A stretch of DNA of 64,000 nt, taken from Zerene cesonia. Its lineage: Eukaryota; Arthropoda; Insecta; Lepidoptera; Pieridae. Below the pieces are notes generated by a model that was given only the letters and a program-made list of their open reading frames with translations, had not been told where the DNA came from and did no database searches. The stretch's first letter is position 1, and each line of letters starts with the position of its first letter. A program made the translations under genes and the position numbers. Shown in pieces: positions 1 to 50,300 of the stretch. The stretch spans positions 1,736,001-1,800,000 of the forward strand of contig NW_024045133.1 in assembly GCF_012273895.1 (NCBI RefSeq), in the 5' to 3' direction.

Positions 1-479
1 TATTAACCAATATTATTGCGAAAAAATCAGATTCCGCTTGCGCAAATAAAGTGTTCTTTAAAATAAAATATGCAAATACGAACGCATAAATCGAATATTA
101 ATTCATGCATATTGCAATTCGAATGCGAATCCACTCAAATAGCACCTGTGTAATTTCTCTATCACCACATCATAATCGTACACAATAACAAAAATAAAAA
201 CCAATCTCCTATATTAAAAGCATTGTAAACTCAAACCGTGAAACACCATTCCAATTTATTCCACCGGAACAAATCTGACCAATAAAGAATCTATTCATAA
301 AGCGATAACACACACAAACACAACACTGGAAAAATATACGAATTTCAAAAATAACAATATGGCAACATTCTATATTCGAAAATTATGCATCGGTTACGCA
401 ACGTTTGTTTACTTGTATTACTGGCTGCTAAGCACCTATGTATTGTGCAGTTGAACCACGTTCAATCGATTTAAAAATA

Positions 480-670
480 AATTAGAACGAGCGCGACGCG
501 GCGGAACGCGTTTTTGGCGTATTTACGTGAGCGAAAATAGCACCGCGACAACACACGCGCGTTCGGACCGAGAACTTTTTAAATTTAAATTCGGAATTCA
601 AATAAAAGTTCTATTCTAATTCGATATTCGAATTATGCGGGCACGCGACCGACATCAAAGCCGCTCGGCG
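480..670. promoter_or_regulatory. CpG-dense block in AT-rich intron
   Basis: The stretch has a cluster of CG dinucleotides (GCGCGACGCGGCGGAACGCG near 490; CACGCGCGTTCGGACCGAG near 553), against very AT-rich flanks. A start codon at 635 opens a 124-codon plus-strand frame (to 1009) with no recognisable domain. It could be an internal or alternative promoter with a first exon, but no matching downstream exon was found. This is a weak call. Confidence 0.25.
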
Positions 671-1829
671 GACGACTGGCGTCCCCTAGTGATGCGAAAT
701 GTTTACCGACAATGGGTGAATATTAATTCACTTTTACGGCTGCACCGGTTGCAATATTTTCGATATACGATTCCGAGCAAGGTCAAAATGCACGTAAATT
801 GCAAATACTTCGAACGTATTCTATACGAATATGTCAATGACATAAATTTACTTTATATTTTTAGAACTACAGTAATCAAATTGACCAATAAGAAAACTTT
901 ACGAATGCAATGTAACTTTAGATTTTTGAAACTATGCATGAGCACATTGGTACCTATAGCTTCTATTTGCATTACTTTGACTAACTCAACCGGTTTATTT
1001 CCATCTTAAAAGAGCTATTATTTGATGATTGTTTCTTCACCATGCAAAAGCAAATGAATTCAATGTACATAATAGTTTTCGTAGTCTTTGTTTGTTCGTT
1101 TGTCTATCTATTAATCACCCGATTAAACAGCCCGGAATACACTCAACTCTAAACTTTAGCAAACACCGCATATGGCGACAATGCATTAAGGTACTTTACC
1201 TTTTACACTAACCCAAATTGACTCTCGATTGGACGCACAAATAGGATGTGCGTATGTATGTATAAACAATTATTAAAATGCAATTAACATAAATAACTGA
1301 TAAGTGTACAAGTCATAGGTAATTCCGATCGCTATCGGCGGCTTAATTAGAAAATCATTAAATGTTATCTCTTAACAACAGAACTATACAAACCAATTAT
1401 TATTCAACACGGTTTGGATTTGTTTGTGATAGCCAATTGAAAGTACCATCTATCTGAACACAATACACTGTCGTTGTTGGGTTTATGACAAAGGATCGCT
1501 TTTTATTACATGTTTTATAAAAAAAAAAAACTTTTGCGTGCAAAATGTGTGCGCGTGATGCTTTAACATCCTAGTACTAATTTAATTGTACTTTTTTATT
1601 ATCTTTAAAAACAAATACGGGCCGTCTGATTGTGACCACAAAAAAAAATCAAGAAAATCATTTATATTATTAATGATATAAAACGCAAAGGTGACTGACA
1701 GACCTATAAAAGCTCAGCCCGTACTGGACCGATCGGGCTGAAATATGGCATGCAGATAGCCACTCTCATGTAGGCATGCGCTAAGAAAGTATCTCGACCA
1801 ACACTCCCCCCATTTGTACCCTGAACTCC

Positions 1830-1988
1830 CTCACGATTTTTCCTTCACCGTTTTAAGCAGTGGTGATGTAATTCACATGTGCAGATAAATTGAAAAATCA
1901 ATTTATTTCCTGCACGCTCGCCCCGGTCTCGAACCTCGACTTATCGATTTTGAAGTCCGAGGTTCTCACCACTGAGCCACCACTGCTG
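1830..1988 (-). mobile_element. tRNA-derived SINE, family 2
   Basis: Minus copy with head AGCAGTGGTGGCTCAGTGGT and B box GGTTCGAGACC. A longer copy is at 49966-50263. Confidence 0.65.
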
Positions 1989-2582
1989 AACATTATGACC
2001 AAGTAAATAACAAAACTTATCGTAACACGCACAGCACATCACTAACGACAAACAATGGCGGTCCGAATGAGAACGTGTTTTCGCACGGCACCTACAGCGG
2101 CGTACCTACGGCATTGGCGGTTTACTATACCGGCCAAATAGTTATATTATTTATATTATTGTATTTCCCCTGATCGAGCTGTCGATATAATCTATACTGA
2201 TATTATATAAAGCTTAAGAGTTTGTTTGTTTGTTTGTGTGTTCGAACGCACTAATCTCAGGAACTACTGGTACGATTTGAAAAATTCTTTCAGTGTTAGA
2301 TAGCCCATTTATTGAGGAAGGCTATTTATTATATAAACAAATTATAGGCTAGTTACACATGCGTTTTCATCATACAATACTCGAATGACATACGATCAGT
2401 ATGAGTAGGAACTGGGAAAGTATCAGAACAGAAGGTCCAGAACTGTCCAAATGCTAAACTGTCATGTACGGATTACGTCACACGTGAAGAGGCGGCGGAG
2501 TAACTCAGAAATGTGACATTATGTGACGAGGGGTAGGGGGGTCACAAGTTTTATGACGTCACACGTTAAGACTGGGCCCTGA

Positions 2583-2796
2583 GGCCCATATCCTTTTCCT
2601 CACCCTTCCCAGTCCTTTCCTTCATACCTCTCATCAATCATTTCCTTATCCCTTACCACTTAAGTCGGCAATCCATTTGTAGAGGCGAAAGGTCTGCAAT
2701 TGACCTTACGCCTCTCCAAATGTTCATGGGCGGTGGTAGCGCTTAACATCAGGCGACCCACCAGCTCCGTTGCCGACTATGACATAAAAAAAAAAG
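2583..2796 (+). mobile_element. SINE family 3 (GGCGGTGGTAGCGCTTA type)
   Basis: Contains CCAGTCCTTTCCTTC, GGTAGCGCTTAACATCAGGC and a poly-A tail after GACTATGACAT. Related copies: 4547-4770 (minus), 8447-8654, 17497-17695 (minus), 25695-25868, 38228-38388 and partial units in abstrakt. Confidence 0.6.
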
Positions 2797-3580
2797 ACTA
2801 CTACGCTACCGTGACGCGGTTTTATCTTATTGAAAAATCCACAACAGAGGGAGGGGGAGGGGAGTTTTGGCATATGTCAGTCTAGTTGGGTATTTGTTTG
2901 TATGGGTTGGTTAAATTCAAAATTCGTGTGACGTCATTTATGGCTGAACCCTGACATCATGCATGACATGCAAGCATGAAACTTTCAGGCAGAACGAGAC
3001 GATCACGCAAGACGGCATGTCATGCGGCATGAACATCCAGGTCTCGTTTTAGTGTTCACATTATAACCTAATGTTGTAACACGCACACGAGTTCTAATTA
3101 TGAGGGTCACACCCCAACACTCGAGTTAGGGACACTTCTTAGAAATTTAACCAATTCGTGGAGGGGTCTACTTAATTACATTATTCCTGAATATAAGTTA
3201 ACTTACTTGTATAAAACAGGTATTACTCTCGACTTAATACTTTGAATTTTAGTCATGACAAATAGTTAGATAATAGATAATTATTGTAACATGTAGAAGA
3301 GGGTTTAAAACTTCATATTTTTAAATAAAAAACGCGCAAAAACAAGAAAGAAAATCGTCCATAACGTGCTTCCTCCCATTCGATCACCCTGCACTCTGTA
3401 GCGCTTTATAAACCTCCACAAAATTCCTTATCAACAAAACATATTAAACCATTTGCTCCATACATTTTCAGTACTATTCGTTAAGAGGACCTTCACAGTA
3501 ATATTCCTTATACATTCCATATGAAACGCAAGCAAATACCTGAAATATAACCATCCTACTATATATAATATCCTACTTAA

Positions 3581-3780
3581 TCCTACTAATATTATAAATG
3601 CGAAAGTTTGTAAGGATGTGTGTGCGTTTGTTGCTCTTTCACGCAAAAACTACTAAACCGATTGCAATGAAATTTGGTACGTAGATAGCTGGACAACTGG
3701 AACAACATAAAGGCTACTTTTTATCCCGATATACCTACGGGATACGGACTTACGCGGATGAAACCGCGGGGCGTAGCTAG
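3581..3780 (+). mobile_element. Lep1-like non-autonomous Helitron
   Basis: Full-length copy of the main family: starts TCCTACTAATATTATAAATG, contains the CACGCAAAAACTACT and GAAATTTGGTACGTAG blocks, and ends in a small hairpin (CGCGG..CCGCG type) followed by CTAG. A 5' TC, 3' CTRR and subterminal hairpin without inverted terminal repeats are Helitron marks. Confidence 0.75.
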
Positions 3781-3822
3781 AATTATTATAATAATAAAGA
3801 AGCAAAATAACAGAGCACATAC

Positions 3823-32292
<28,470 letters not shown>

Positions 32293-33355
32293 ACCACCGC
32301 TACGTTATGTAAGCAGGCGCGCGCTCCGCGCCGACCTCCGATCACGAGCGCGGCGCCATGCCTATCAATACGCCATGCTTTGGCCCGGACCCACAAATCG
32401 AAGAACTTTTTATAATTATTCGAAGGTCTGACACGATCAACTGTTATATCGAATACGTAGAAACTCGGTCACTAAAAAATATGCGCACAGTTCGCAATGC
32501 ACACCAGATTGACCCTGGCCCGACCGTATTTACATCGAAAAAATTCACTTCCGTCGTCTTGTTCCAATTTTCTAGAGCACTCCGCGTACCAAGTGCACTT
32601 TATCTATCAATTAGTTGAATGAACCACCAAGAAAAAGGTCTTTTTTAACTGAAAATCACAAAAGAACCATATTTTGTTCACAATTCACACATGTGGTCGG
32701 ACGCCCAAAAAGGGTATTTTCCGCAATATACACGGAACTCGCGGAAGGCTGTGACTTCTAATTTTACAAAACGACATTTCAACACCAGAGGGCGCTAAAA
32801 AAATCACTGACAGACGTCGCGTTCGTTTTAATTGACAGTTTAAAATAATTTTTGAAATAATAGTGTGTTAATTTGGTGTATTAATAGCAATTTCTCTAAC
32901 AATATATAGCAAGAATATATTCTTCATAGACTCTATAATAATTCACGAAAAAAAAATTCACAAAATTTTCAAAAAATCGAAAGTATTTATGAACGCGTCA
33001 GTAGTAAAATCACATTGCATTCCTATTTGACCTTTCGGTGTATTATAACCTAATAAATGTTATAAAAAGGGGTTAAATGCAAGAAAATTATAATGATCAC
33101 GAAGAAGATAAAATTACAGGAAATATCTGATATGAAACACAGCGAAACTCATTAAAATTCATTTACAATACAAATATTTTCTACATACATATTTTACATC
33201 TAGCAACACTATTATTTCGTTCAAAAAATGTATAATATACAGAGATAAAAAAAACAATATTTATGAATTTTAAAATTATTTGTTCACTAATTGTTTCCTT
33301 TTCATTATTGTGCTTTACTGTATTTTATGCAGATGTGGCCTCATCCTTTTGACGT
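32293..33355. other. larp 5' flank and LITAF-like 3' flank
   Basis: The segment holds the larp promoter and 5' UTR side (CpG-rich near 32300-32370) and the 3' flank of the LITAF-like gene. An AGTAAA-type minus-strand polyadenylation signal may lie near 33312-33317. No open frame or repeat in the rest was convincing. Confidence 0.4.
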
Positions 33356-34249
33356 TTAATTATTTTCTGGGTTAGTAGGACAATACCTTCCCAAATAGTT
33401 GCGACAATTTCTGCAATAATGATACACATCCTTGCAAGAACGTAATACGTATGGAAGTGGAGCACATAACCAACAACAAAAAATACACAACGTGAAGGCA
33501 CATAAATGTGTACATAACGTTACTTTAGCCCTCACCATTGTCATACCTGTGTACCCACATTCCGTGCAAATAACAGGCATAGGAGTGAAACCAAAGTTAT
33601 ACACTCTTGTAGTTGGTGGTGGTATGGCATTATCTACATATATATCAAAAGCCGCAGCATAATTGGGTGGAGGACTATGTTGTACAAAGGATGGTGAGGG
33701 TATAAAAGTTCCCATTAGTCTTGGTCTCCGTCTTGCTGTCATTTGACGTAACACAAATGAATATGAAGGTGGAGCACTAGTTAATGAATCTGGAGGAGAG
33801 AGTTCTGGTAAATATCCCTTCTGGTTGTTTAGCAAGCTACTCATATTATGAAGGTTATTTGTCATTGTTAAACTAATGGAACTCTCATTTAATTTTGCTA
33901 ATGCCAAGAGAAATAAGGTTTGAGGCTGATTAGGTATTGATATATGTGATTGAGAAAGTAAATTGATAGGATGTGAAGTTGGGCTATGCATAATAAGTGA
34001 CGTTGGTCTACTAAATATTAACAACGGCATTGCTTTCGGTGATTTACAATTAGGAGTTTCATCTTTACAAGGCCTTAAAGTGGAAGGTATTGGGGTTGCC
34101 TGTTCCTGCTCAACAGATGTGAAATCAACTGTGTTTGTAACATATTCTTTGGAAATTACTGAAGCATTATCACAATCTTGGCTCGTTTGGTTGTCTTGTG
34201 AGGTTGCTGGATTATTATCATTGGCATTGCGGCAAATTCGTTCGTCCAT
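33356..34249 (-). CDS. LITAF-domain membrane protein with PPxY motifs
   Basis: A single open frame encodes 297 residues, with the stop at 33356-33358 and the ATG at 34249-34247. Residues about 225-290 form a LITAF (SIMPLE-like) domain: CTEC at 228-231, a hydrophobic Cys-rich segment at about 245-268 (LCAFTLCIFCCWLCAPLPYV), then HYCRNC with H277, C279 and C282, followed by YLGRYCP. In this family the two CxxC knuckles bind zinc and the hydrophobic part inserts monotopically into late-endosome or lysosome membranes. Residues 1-220 are polar and probably disordered, with PPSY at 160-163 and PPNY at 194-197, the PPxY type bound by WW domains of Nedd4-like ligases in vertebrate LITAF. The N-terminal region is long compared with typical LITAF proteins of about 100-160 residues. 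The gene seems intronless. It is divergent from RpL4, with about 500 bp between their starts. Confidence 0.85.
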   Translation of the reverse strand: MDERICRNANDNNPATSQDNQTSQDCDNASVISKEYVTNTVDFTSVEQEQATPIPSTLRPCKDETPNCKSPKAMPLLIFSRPTSLIMHSPTSHPINLLSQSHISIPNQPQTLFLLALAKLNESSISLTMTNNLHNMSSLLNNQKGYLPELSPPDSLTSAPPSYSFVLRQMTARRRPRLMGTFIPSPSFVQHSPPPNYAAAFDIYVDNAIPPPTTRVYNFGFTPMPVICTECGYTGMTMVRAKVTLCTHLCAFTLCIFCCWLCAPLPYVLRSCKDVYHYCRNCRNYLGRYCPTNPENN

Positions 34250-34839
34250 GATTGTTTTCGTTCTCTGCTTCGTATTTTAAATAATATTTCATTGCTCAAT
34301 ATTCATCGAGGATTGAGATTAATTTAATGAAGGGCGTGAAGTACTGAGTATGTACTGACACAATAACATCAATATGCCATCAATAAGCATCGAATCTATA
34401 GATGTCGTAAAATAAACAATAAACAAGAAATGCGAAACAGAATCATAAATGTTGTTATGAACTTAATTAATCGATTTTGATTAGTTTTTTTTTTTTTAAT
34501 ATACGGCTATACGGAGCTATACGGGGAAAACTATGAACTAATTTTTTCTTTTGAATACTTTTGAAAAGGTAAAATTAAATACGAATAAACGAGTTTTACG
34601 CTTTTTAGATGAATTCATTTAATTTTTTGTTTTTATATGTACTGAAATTTTAAGTACATAATATAATTTCTTACAGGAAGTCCAGTCTTTTGCATTAAAC
34701 AATAATATATGGCAATCATTGTAGAAAACTGTCAGACGTTTTGATTCTTCCGGTCTTTTTATTTCTCCGTGGCATGGCGGATGGTCTTTACCGCCGCCTA
34801 TAGTGTTTTTTGGAGAAATAGCTTCGCTAAAATAGCGAA
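34250..34839 (+). promoter_or_regulatory. RpL4 / LITAF-like divergent promoter region with TOP-like start
   Basis: About 590 bp separates the LITAF-like start codon (minus) and the RpL4 start codon (plus). A pyrimidine tract GGTCTTTTTATTTCTCC at about 34752-34768 is a plausible 5' TOP transcription start for RpL4. It is followed at 34774-34780 by ATGGCGG, the core of a YY1-like element often found near starts of ribosomal-protein genes. That ATG also opens a 9-codon upstream frame ending TAG at 34803, inside the predicted leader. The exact start site is inferred. Confidence 0.5.
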
Positions 34840-44342
<9,503 letters not shown>

Positions 44343-44346
44343 AGAT

Positions 44347-44352
44347 AATAAA
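44347..44352 (+). terminator. RpL4 polyadenylation signal close to stop
   Basis: AATAAA begins five bases after the TGA stop codon, and a GT/T-rich stretch (TTTTGTGTTGTTTTTTTTT) follows at about 44363-44382. The 3' UTR should therefore be only about 20-30 nt. Confidence 0.75.
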
Positions 44353-44831
44353 CTTATCAATTGATTTTGTGTTGTTTTTTTTTAAACCTAATACAAATAA
44401 GATTAATTCAATTGTATAGAAAGATTCAGTATTAAATTTATATGTACATTATGTGGCACATTGTTTGTCTACAATGAACTCGAAAACTACTCCACAGATT
44501 TTAATCAAAATCGTACACCATGTGCAGTCTGAACTAACTAAAAAGATAGGATAGTTTATATTCAATTGCGACAAATGACTACCAGGTCGGAGCCGGGACT
44601 GCAGCTAATAACAGTCGTGAATTGATATCTACCATAATAAGTATAAACAATTTTTTCACGAACAATGGGTATGAGTTATGGACTAGATTCTGTGAATAAT
44701 GCTTGAGTATTTTTTGTTATAAGAATCTAATAAGCCACACTAAATGAAGAGGGATACGATTTTTATTGTGTATCTCGAAAATAATCCTCGATTTCAAAAA
44801 CTGCCAAAAGCTTACTCTTCTGAAGATAATG

Positions 44832-44867
44832 GGCATAGAATAAGACGGGATAGTCTTATTCTATGCC
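44832..44867. repeat. perfect 15-bp hairpin, intergenic
   Basis: GGCATAGAATAAGAC pairs with GTCTTATTCTATGCC across a 6-base loop, about 490 bp after RpL4. Confidence 0.8.
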
Positions 44868-45089
44868 AACATTCTTTGACAAGCATCTAGTAAATTATGA
44901 GCAACATCTAGTAAATTACCCATACTAAAAATTTGAGCTGAAAAATTTGTTTGAAAACGCATATATTCCTGATATTCATGCATGATTGATTTCGAAAATC
45001 ACTATAGTACATGTACCTCATCCCTGATTGCTACAGGCTATTATGGCCTACTATGTATCACTAGTGGGTACCTATTATATCTAATATGA

Positions 45090-45246
45090 TACAAAATTCT
45101 CGTGGCGCAATGTTCTTTTCCATACTCTGAAACGGCTGAAGCGATTCTTATGTGTGCATATTAAGTAGGCCCAAGCATCGGCCGACATCTATTTTTCATG
45201 CCCTCAAATAAGAGTAAGGCAGAACAGCGTATACCGGGTTAGCTAG
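45090..45246 (+). mobile_element. second Helitron-like family copy
   Basis: Copy with ACAAAATTCTCGTGGC start and CCGGGTTAGCTAG end, in the intergenic region. Confidence 0.55.
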
Positions 45247-47280
45247 TGATTCTGTAAAATGATATGTGCTAATTCTTATGTTGAAATTCATAATTTATGC
45301 ATTGGTTGTTACAATCTTCAGTTCCATATTATCATAACATAGGTAATCTCCGTGACAAGTACTTAGTAAGTGCTCTATGAAGCCATTAGTTTTAGGTAAT
45401 ATATAATCGTGTTAAGTAGGTGTATTCTTACAAAATATATATGGGTAATAAACCACATTTCAGTGTAGTTTTAATACGAAGATAGGCCAATTAAGATACC
45501 GCAGTTTTCTCTAAAGTATAGAGATTATAAAGTTATTTTAAGACAATTTATTATAGACATTTATAACTGTAAATACGGTTCATAATTATTATGTTAAGTG
45601 GTCTGAGATGGGTGATTTTGATACAATATCCCTATGTATCAACATTATTCTACAAGAACTATAGGCAGAGGAGTCTGTTTATAATGTGAATAATACATAA
45701 TGGCATACATAATTGACATAAATGCTATTATCCTTGACATCTTGACACTAAAATGTTGTCAATTTTTGTCACAAACTAGATGACAATGACAATAATTTTA
45801 GATTAGCATTATTTAGATGCAATACTGATACAAGAAATATGCATAACATTGCATATGAAAATCAAGTAACAAGAGGTTATTCCAAAAATAGCCTAGCTGC
45901 ACCGGAAGTAGCATAATATGTTCACGAAATGGAGGCGATCAATACACAGCTAAATACTTGTCTATGATGCAATAAGATGGTTTATAAATTTTAAAAATGA
46001 TTGATTCTGGATTCCTGAATGATTCAAGAGTGTTAAATCAAATCGCTTATATCTTAACTTCCTTCAAAATTTGTCTAGAAGGAGTTGTTTCATCATTTTT
46101 ATTTATTTTCTTTTCTGGCAGTATCGTTATATAACCTTCCTCGATTGGAGCGAAAAAGCTTATATGTAGTCTATGAGACATTTTTGATGTAGCAACAAAT
46201 ATGTTCGATTATTATTCGATTGTGTTAGAATCGATTTATTTTTAAATAATTCCGTATTTTTAACTGTACTTTTCTTTTGAAAGCTTTCAATTTGATTTGG
46301 TTGTGTTTAAAAATTAGGAACACACTACATTTTTTTTGAGATACTCTCCTTGTATGAACGTGTTTTTATAAATGCAAACTACTTTGCCTGATAGTGGCAC
46401 AAATGATTAAGTTTTGGCTCTTGCTAAAAGAACACAAAGAAGATGTAAAGCGGCTTAGGAATAAGTAGTCTAAAGTAGTTCTTGAGAAAGTTCCAGACTG
46501 TCCAGCGTTTGTCGATATCCCACCTGGGGAGTTTACCTGTCATGTATTTAGGTTTGCAGAATAGTCTAGGAGATGGTTTTATCTGACTTTAAAATAGGCA
46601 ACTTCTGTCTATGACTATGTTCTTTATTTTGAAGGCGACATTTAACATAAATTGAATCAACAGTCAGAGTTTTATATTTGTATACTTAGGTATAGAATAT
46701 ATAGGTTGGTATGTTAGCATAATCCATTTATGCACAGTAAAAAAATACCACTGCACCTTCTTTAATATGATGATATGACTATTGCGTAACATCCACTTTA
46801 TTTTAAATACTACATTTTAAGTTAAATTAATGTCATGTATGTAATTTTAATCTTAAATAATTTATTTTTTTTATTAAAATAAATTGAAATTACCATGAGT
46901 TTTGCAATCACTACATAACGATTAACCATTTTCTTCTTTTTGAAAATTTTATTTGCATCTAAAATTAAAGAAGTCCATCACACAATACAAATATAAGGAT
47001 GAGATTTCGATAATCGAAACAATTATCAACCTAATTTTATATCGATATCACGAATCGATTTAATAAATCATCAAGATGGTGTTGCCACTTCAAATTCTCA
47101 TGGTAAATTACATCACCATTTCATGGCAGTGGCACGCATTTGGGACTTGGACTTTTCGTGACAGCATGTCATTTTCGACATTTGATTGATAATTTTCCAA
47201 AGATCCATCAAATTAGTTTGTTTGAAAGTTAGTTTAGGCGCTAAATGTGTATATTTTTAATTTTTCACGTTAAAATAAGG

Positions 47281-47311
47281 ATGTGAGTGATCGGGGTCCA
47301 TGTTTGGTTAG
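47281..47311 (+). promoter_or_regulatory. two minimal upstream ORFs before THAP-like start
   Basis: ATGTGA at 47281-47286 is a start codon directly followed by a stop, and ATG TTT GGT TAG at 47300-47311 is a three-codon frame. Both precede the main ATG at 47331. If the leader includes them they could lower or condition translation. GTGAGT inside the first element could instead be a 5' splice site of a leader intron. Confidence 0.35.
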
Positions 47312-47330
47312 CGCGGCTAGGGTTCCCAAG

Positions 47331-50300
47331 ATGAGTGCTCAAAAATGCGTTGTAGAGGGCTGCAATTTGGAATATGATGTGGTCTGCAGCTTTTCCTTCT
47401 ACAAGTGAGTGTTTTCCCGCCTTTTATTGAACCACACCATAAAATTGCGATACTTGGAGCTAGCATTCATTCGGGCTTCGCCCAATGACCTCGACGCTTT
47501 GTATAACGCCACTAAATGCATGATAACAAAATCATTCAATCGTTTCCTATAAGATGTTTACATTACTATTTTTCCCATATTTAGCCGTATTATCGCATTT
47601 AAACCTATTTTCATTATTCTGTTTGTCTTTAATTGCTAATAGAGAGGTTGTAATTAATTTTAAACATATAAATTTTTTGGTTCCATTTTCGACTCTATGC
47701 CCCACACCTTAAGCACCACTGAAATGTATGTTGTGAAATACACATATTTCTGAGTTTCTCTGAAATATTCGTAAATATGTCAACTTTCTATTTGTGTCAT
47801 TAATTATTATGAATATATTATGGAGACAATTATGTAATGTGAATGTTATTTTTGCATTTGTACTTTTTTTATTATATTTTTGATATTATGACAATTTATG
47901 CATATTAATAATAGATATTTTGAATATATTTGTAACTTAATCTTAATAAAATTTGTAAAATATAAACGTAACTATTATCAAATATTATAACACTTTTTGT
48001 TTATTTTATTTTATATTAATTAAGTATATTATTAATAATTCAACCAGGATATTTTATGCTTATGTAGGTCAAATGTGGACATTATTTTCATTATAGTCTA
48101 TTCCCTTGAACAGTTCTAACAGTAGCACATATATCTATATTAATTTCTTTGTTTGCAATTTAAATGATATGTCTGTTTGCTTGGTTTAAGTTTAATTTAT
48201 GTTATCAGTATGCAGGTTTATGCCCAAAACTCACATAGGAGGACTAGATCTCTTTTCTTCATCCTCACAAATGTATAAGACACCCTATATATCTTTCAAA
48301 ATATACTAATATTATATATGCTTACGTCTGTATGTCTGTCTGTCGGTGATGTTTACAAGACTAAACTGTACCAGAAAAATGCTGTTTTTACTCAATAACA
48401 TCACTCAGAGCTTCAATCAATATTTCTATGTATTTATTCCAGTTGTCCAGCCATCTACATACCAAATTTCATTGCAATCTGTTCAGTAGTTGTTGTGTGG
48501 AAAAGTAACAAACACACACACATCCTTACAAACTTTCTTTAATATTATTAAGATTATAAAAGTAGTAGGACAAGAATGCTACAAATATTGCTGAAAATCT
48601 CACTCACCCATAGATTTCAGTATAAAAAAAATATATGTATTATTTTTCATTTCAGTGTCAACACCACATCAGACACAGACGACAAAAGACAGGACTGGAT
48701 CGAGGGTGCTATGCAGGAGGAGAGCGAGTGCCTCTGGCGGCACGTTAACTTACAGTTGTGCGGGTGAGTTTAAACTTATACTCAGTGATTGTCTTCTTCT
48801 CTTAGTAAATACCCCCCAACCTTATAAATATTAATTGAAATTATGTTAATATTCATATGCATTAAAGTAGTGAGTTTTTTTTCAACTGTTCTATTAGATG
48901 AAGTCGTCTTTATCGTAGTTTTAAATTATTATCTCGTTGTTTAACACCTAATTTTGCTCATATTCTGAAACACAACAACAGTTCTCATGACTTAAGGTAA
49001 GAATTTTCAAAATCAGTCCAGTAATTTGTGATATTAGCATGTTCATACAAATTCATCTATATATTCTTAGTATATAATAGAAGGTGAAGTGAAAAGAAAT
49101 TGTGTTTCTTTGTTATTTTATGTAAATTTATGGTTATTATAGGCAAGATACACTCGAGTTGCTTTTGTCTTAGAGTTTCTTCACATGAAATGTAGATGGC
49201 GCTTTTATAAAAACTTGCTTTCGTATCGCGCCAAATTTGAAAAAGCAATAGTCGTAGGTTAGAATCAACGTAAAATAAACTTTGTACGCGATTCTACTAC
49301 GATTCTTAAATGCGGCACGTACTTTTTAGTATTTTTATATTAAGCTATATCAATTTGTTTTGTCATTAATCCTGTTAGCATTTATAATATAGTCTATTTA
49401 TGTACGCATTAATTCAAGCATAAATATCCTACTACATAATATTATAAACGCGAAAGTTTATGGACGGGTGGATGCTTATGGTATGGATGTTTCTTAATCT
49501 TTCATGCGAACACAGCTTATCGTATCTGTATGAAATGAACGTAACCTCAGCACTTGTAATTATTGCTTTTATTGGTAACTAACGGTGCTCCCTGGCTTTA
49601 CCCATGATACGTTTTTCTCTCCTTGGTAGCAACGCCTAGCTTCTAAACGGAATCATTTTGGTTTTATGTGCCTAGGGGACACGTCGCGCGTTCTCTTCAG
49701 ATGATTAAGAATCATATGAAATATTATTTCAATGATTACAATATTGTACCGATGGAACGCGGCCTTTGTTAATATCTATATATATAAAATTTTGTCATTT
49801 CTCACAATGTTAGTTGCCATACTCTCCTGAAACATCTGTACTGATTCTTATGAAATTTTGTATATATAGAGTAGGGCTGAGTATCGGCCAACATGTATTT
49901 TTCACACCCCTAAAGGATAAGAGTAAGGCAGGACAGCGTGTGCCGGGTCAGCTAGTAGATGTATCGTCATCAGGCCGTTGTGCTCCCACTGCTGGGACAC
50001 AGGCCTCCTTTCAGGGTTCAGGCCATAATCCACCACGCTGGCCAAGTGCGGGTTGGCAGATGTCACATGTCGTCGAACTTTTAATTCTCGAAAATGCCGG
50101 TTTCCTCACGATATTTTCGTTCACCGTTTCGAGCAGTGGTTATGTTATCCACATGTGCAGATAAATTAAAAAAATCAGTTTATTTCCTGCACGCTCGCCC
50201 GGTCTCGAACCCCGACTTATAGATTTTAAAGTCCGAGGTCCTCACCACTGAACCACCACTGCTTATCTTCTACTATATAAAAATAAGTCGGGTTTTCCTT

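Larger units (their letters stand above)
1..3822 (-). other. larp intron (left part) with repeats
   Basis: No exon was recognised here. The stretch holds a CpG-dense block near 480-670, a tRNA-derived SINE at 1830-1988, another SINE at 2583-2796 and a Helitron-like copy at 3581-3780. The remaining AT-rich sequence (1-479, 671-1829, 1989-2582, 2797-3580) shows nothing more that I can name, apart from a repeat fragment near 2195-2340 with a TTTGTTTGTTTG start. Confidence 0.5.
44353..47280. other. intergenic region RpL4 to THAP-like gene
   Basis: AT-rich sequence without a recognised gene. It contains a perfect 15-bp hairpin at 44832-44867, a Helitron-like repeat at about 45090-45246 and a repeat fragment near 44450-44610 ending CAGCTAATA. 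Sequence at 47100-47280 is the likely promoter side of the next gene. Nothing else was identified. Confidence 0.5.

Noticed and set aside
635..1009. 124-codon plus-strand frame after the CpG block
   Set aside because: No domain, low-complexity composition typical of AT-rich DNA, and no splice-linked partner exon; kept only as a possible promoter region.
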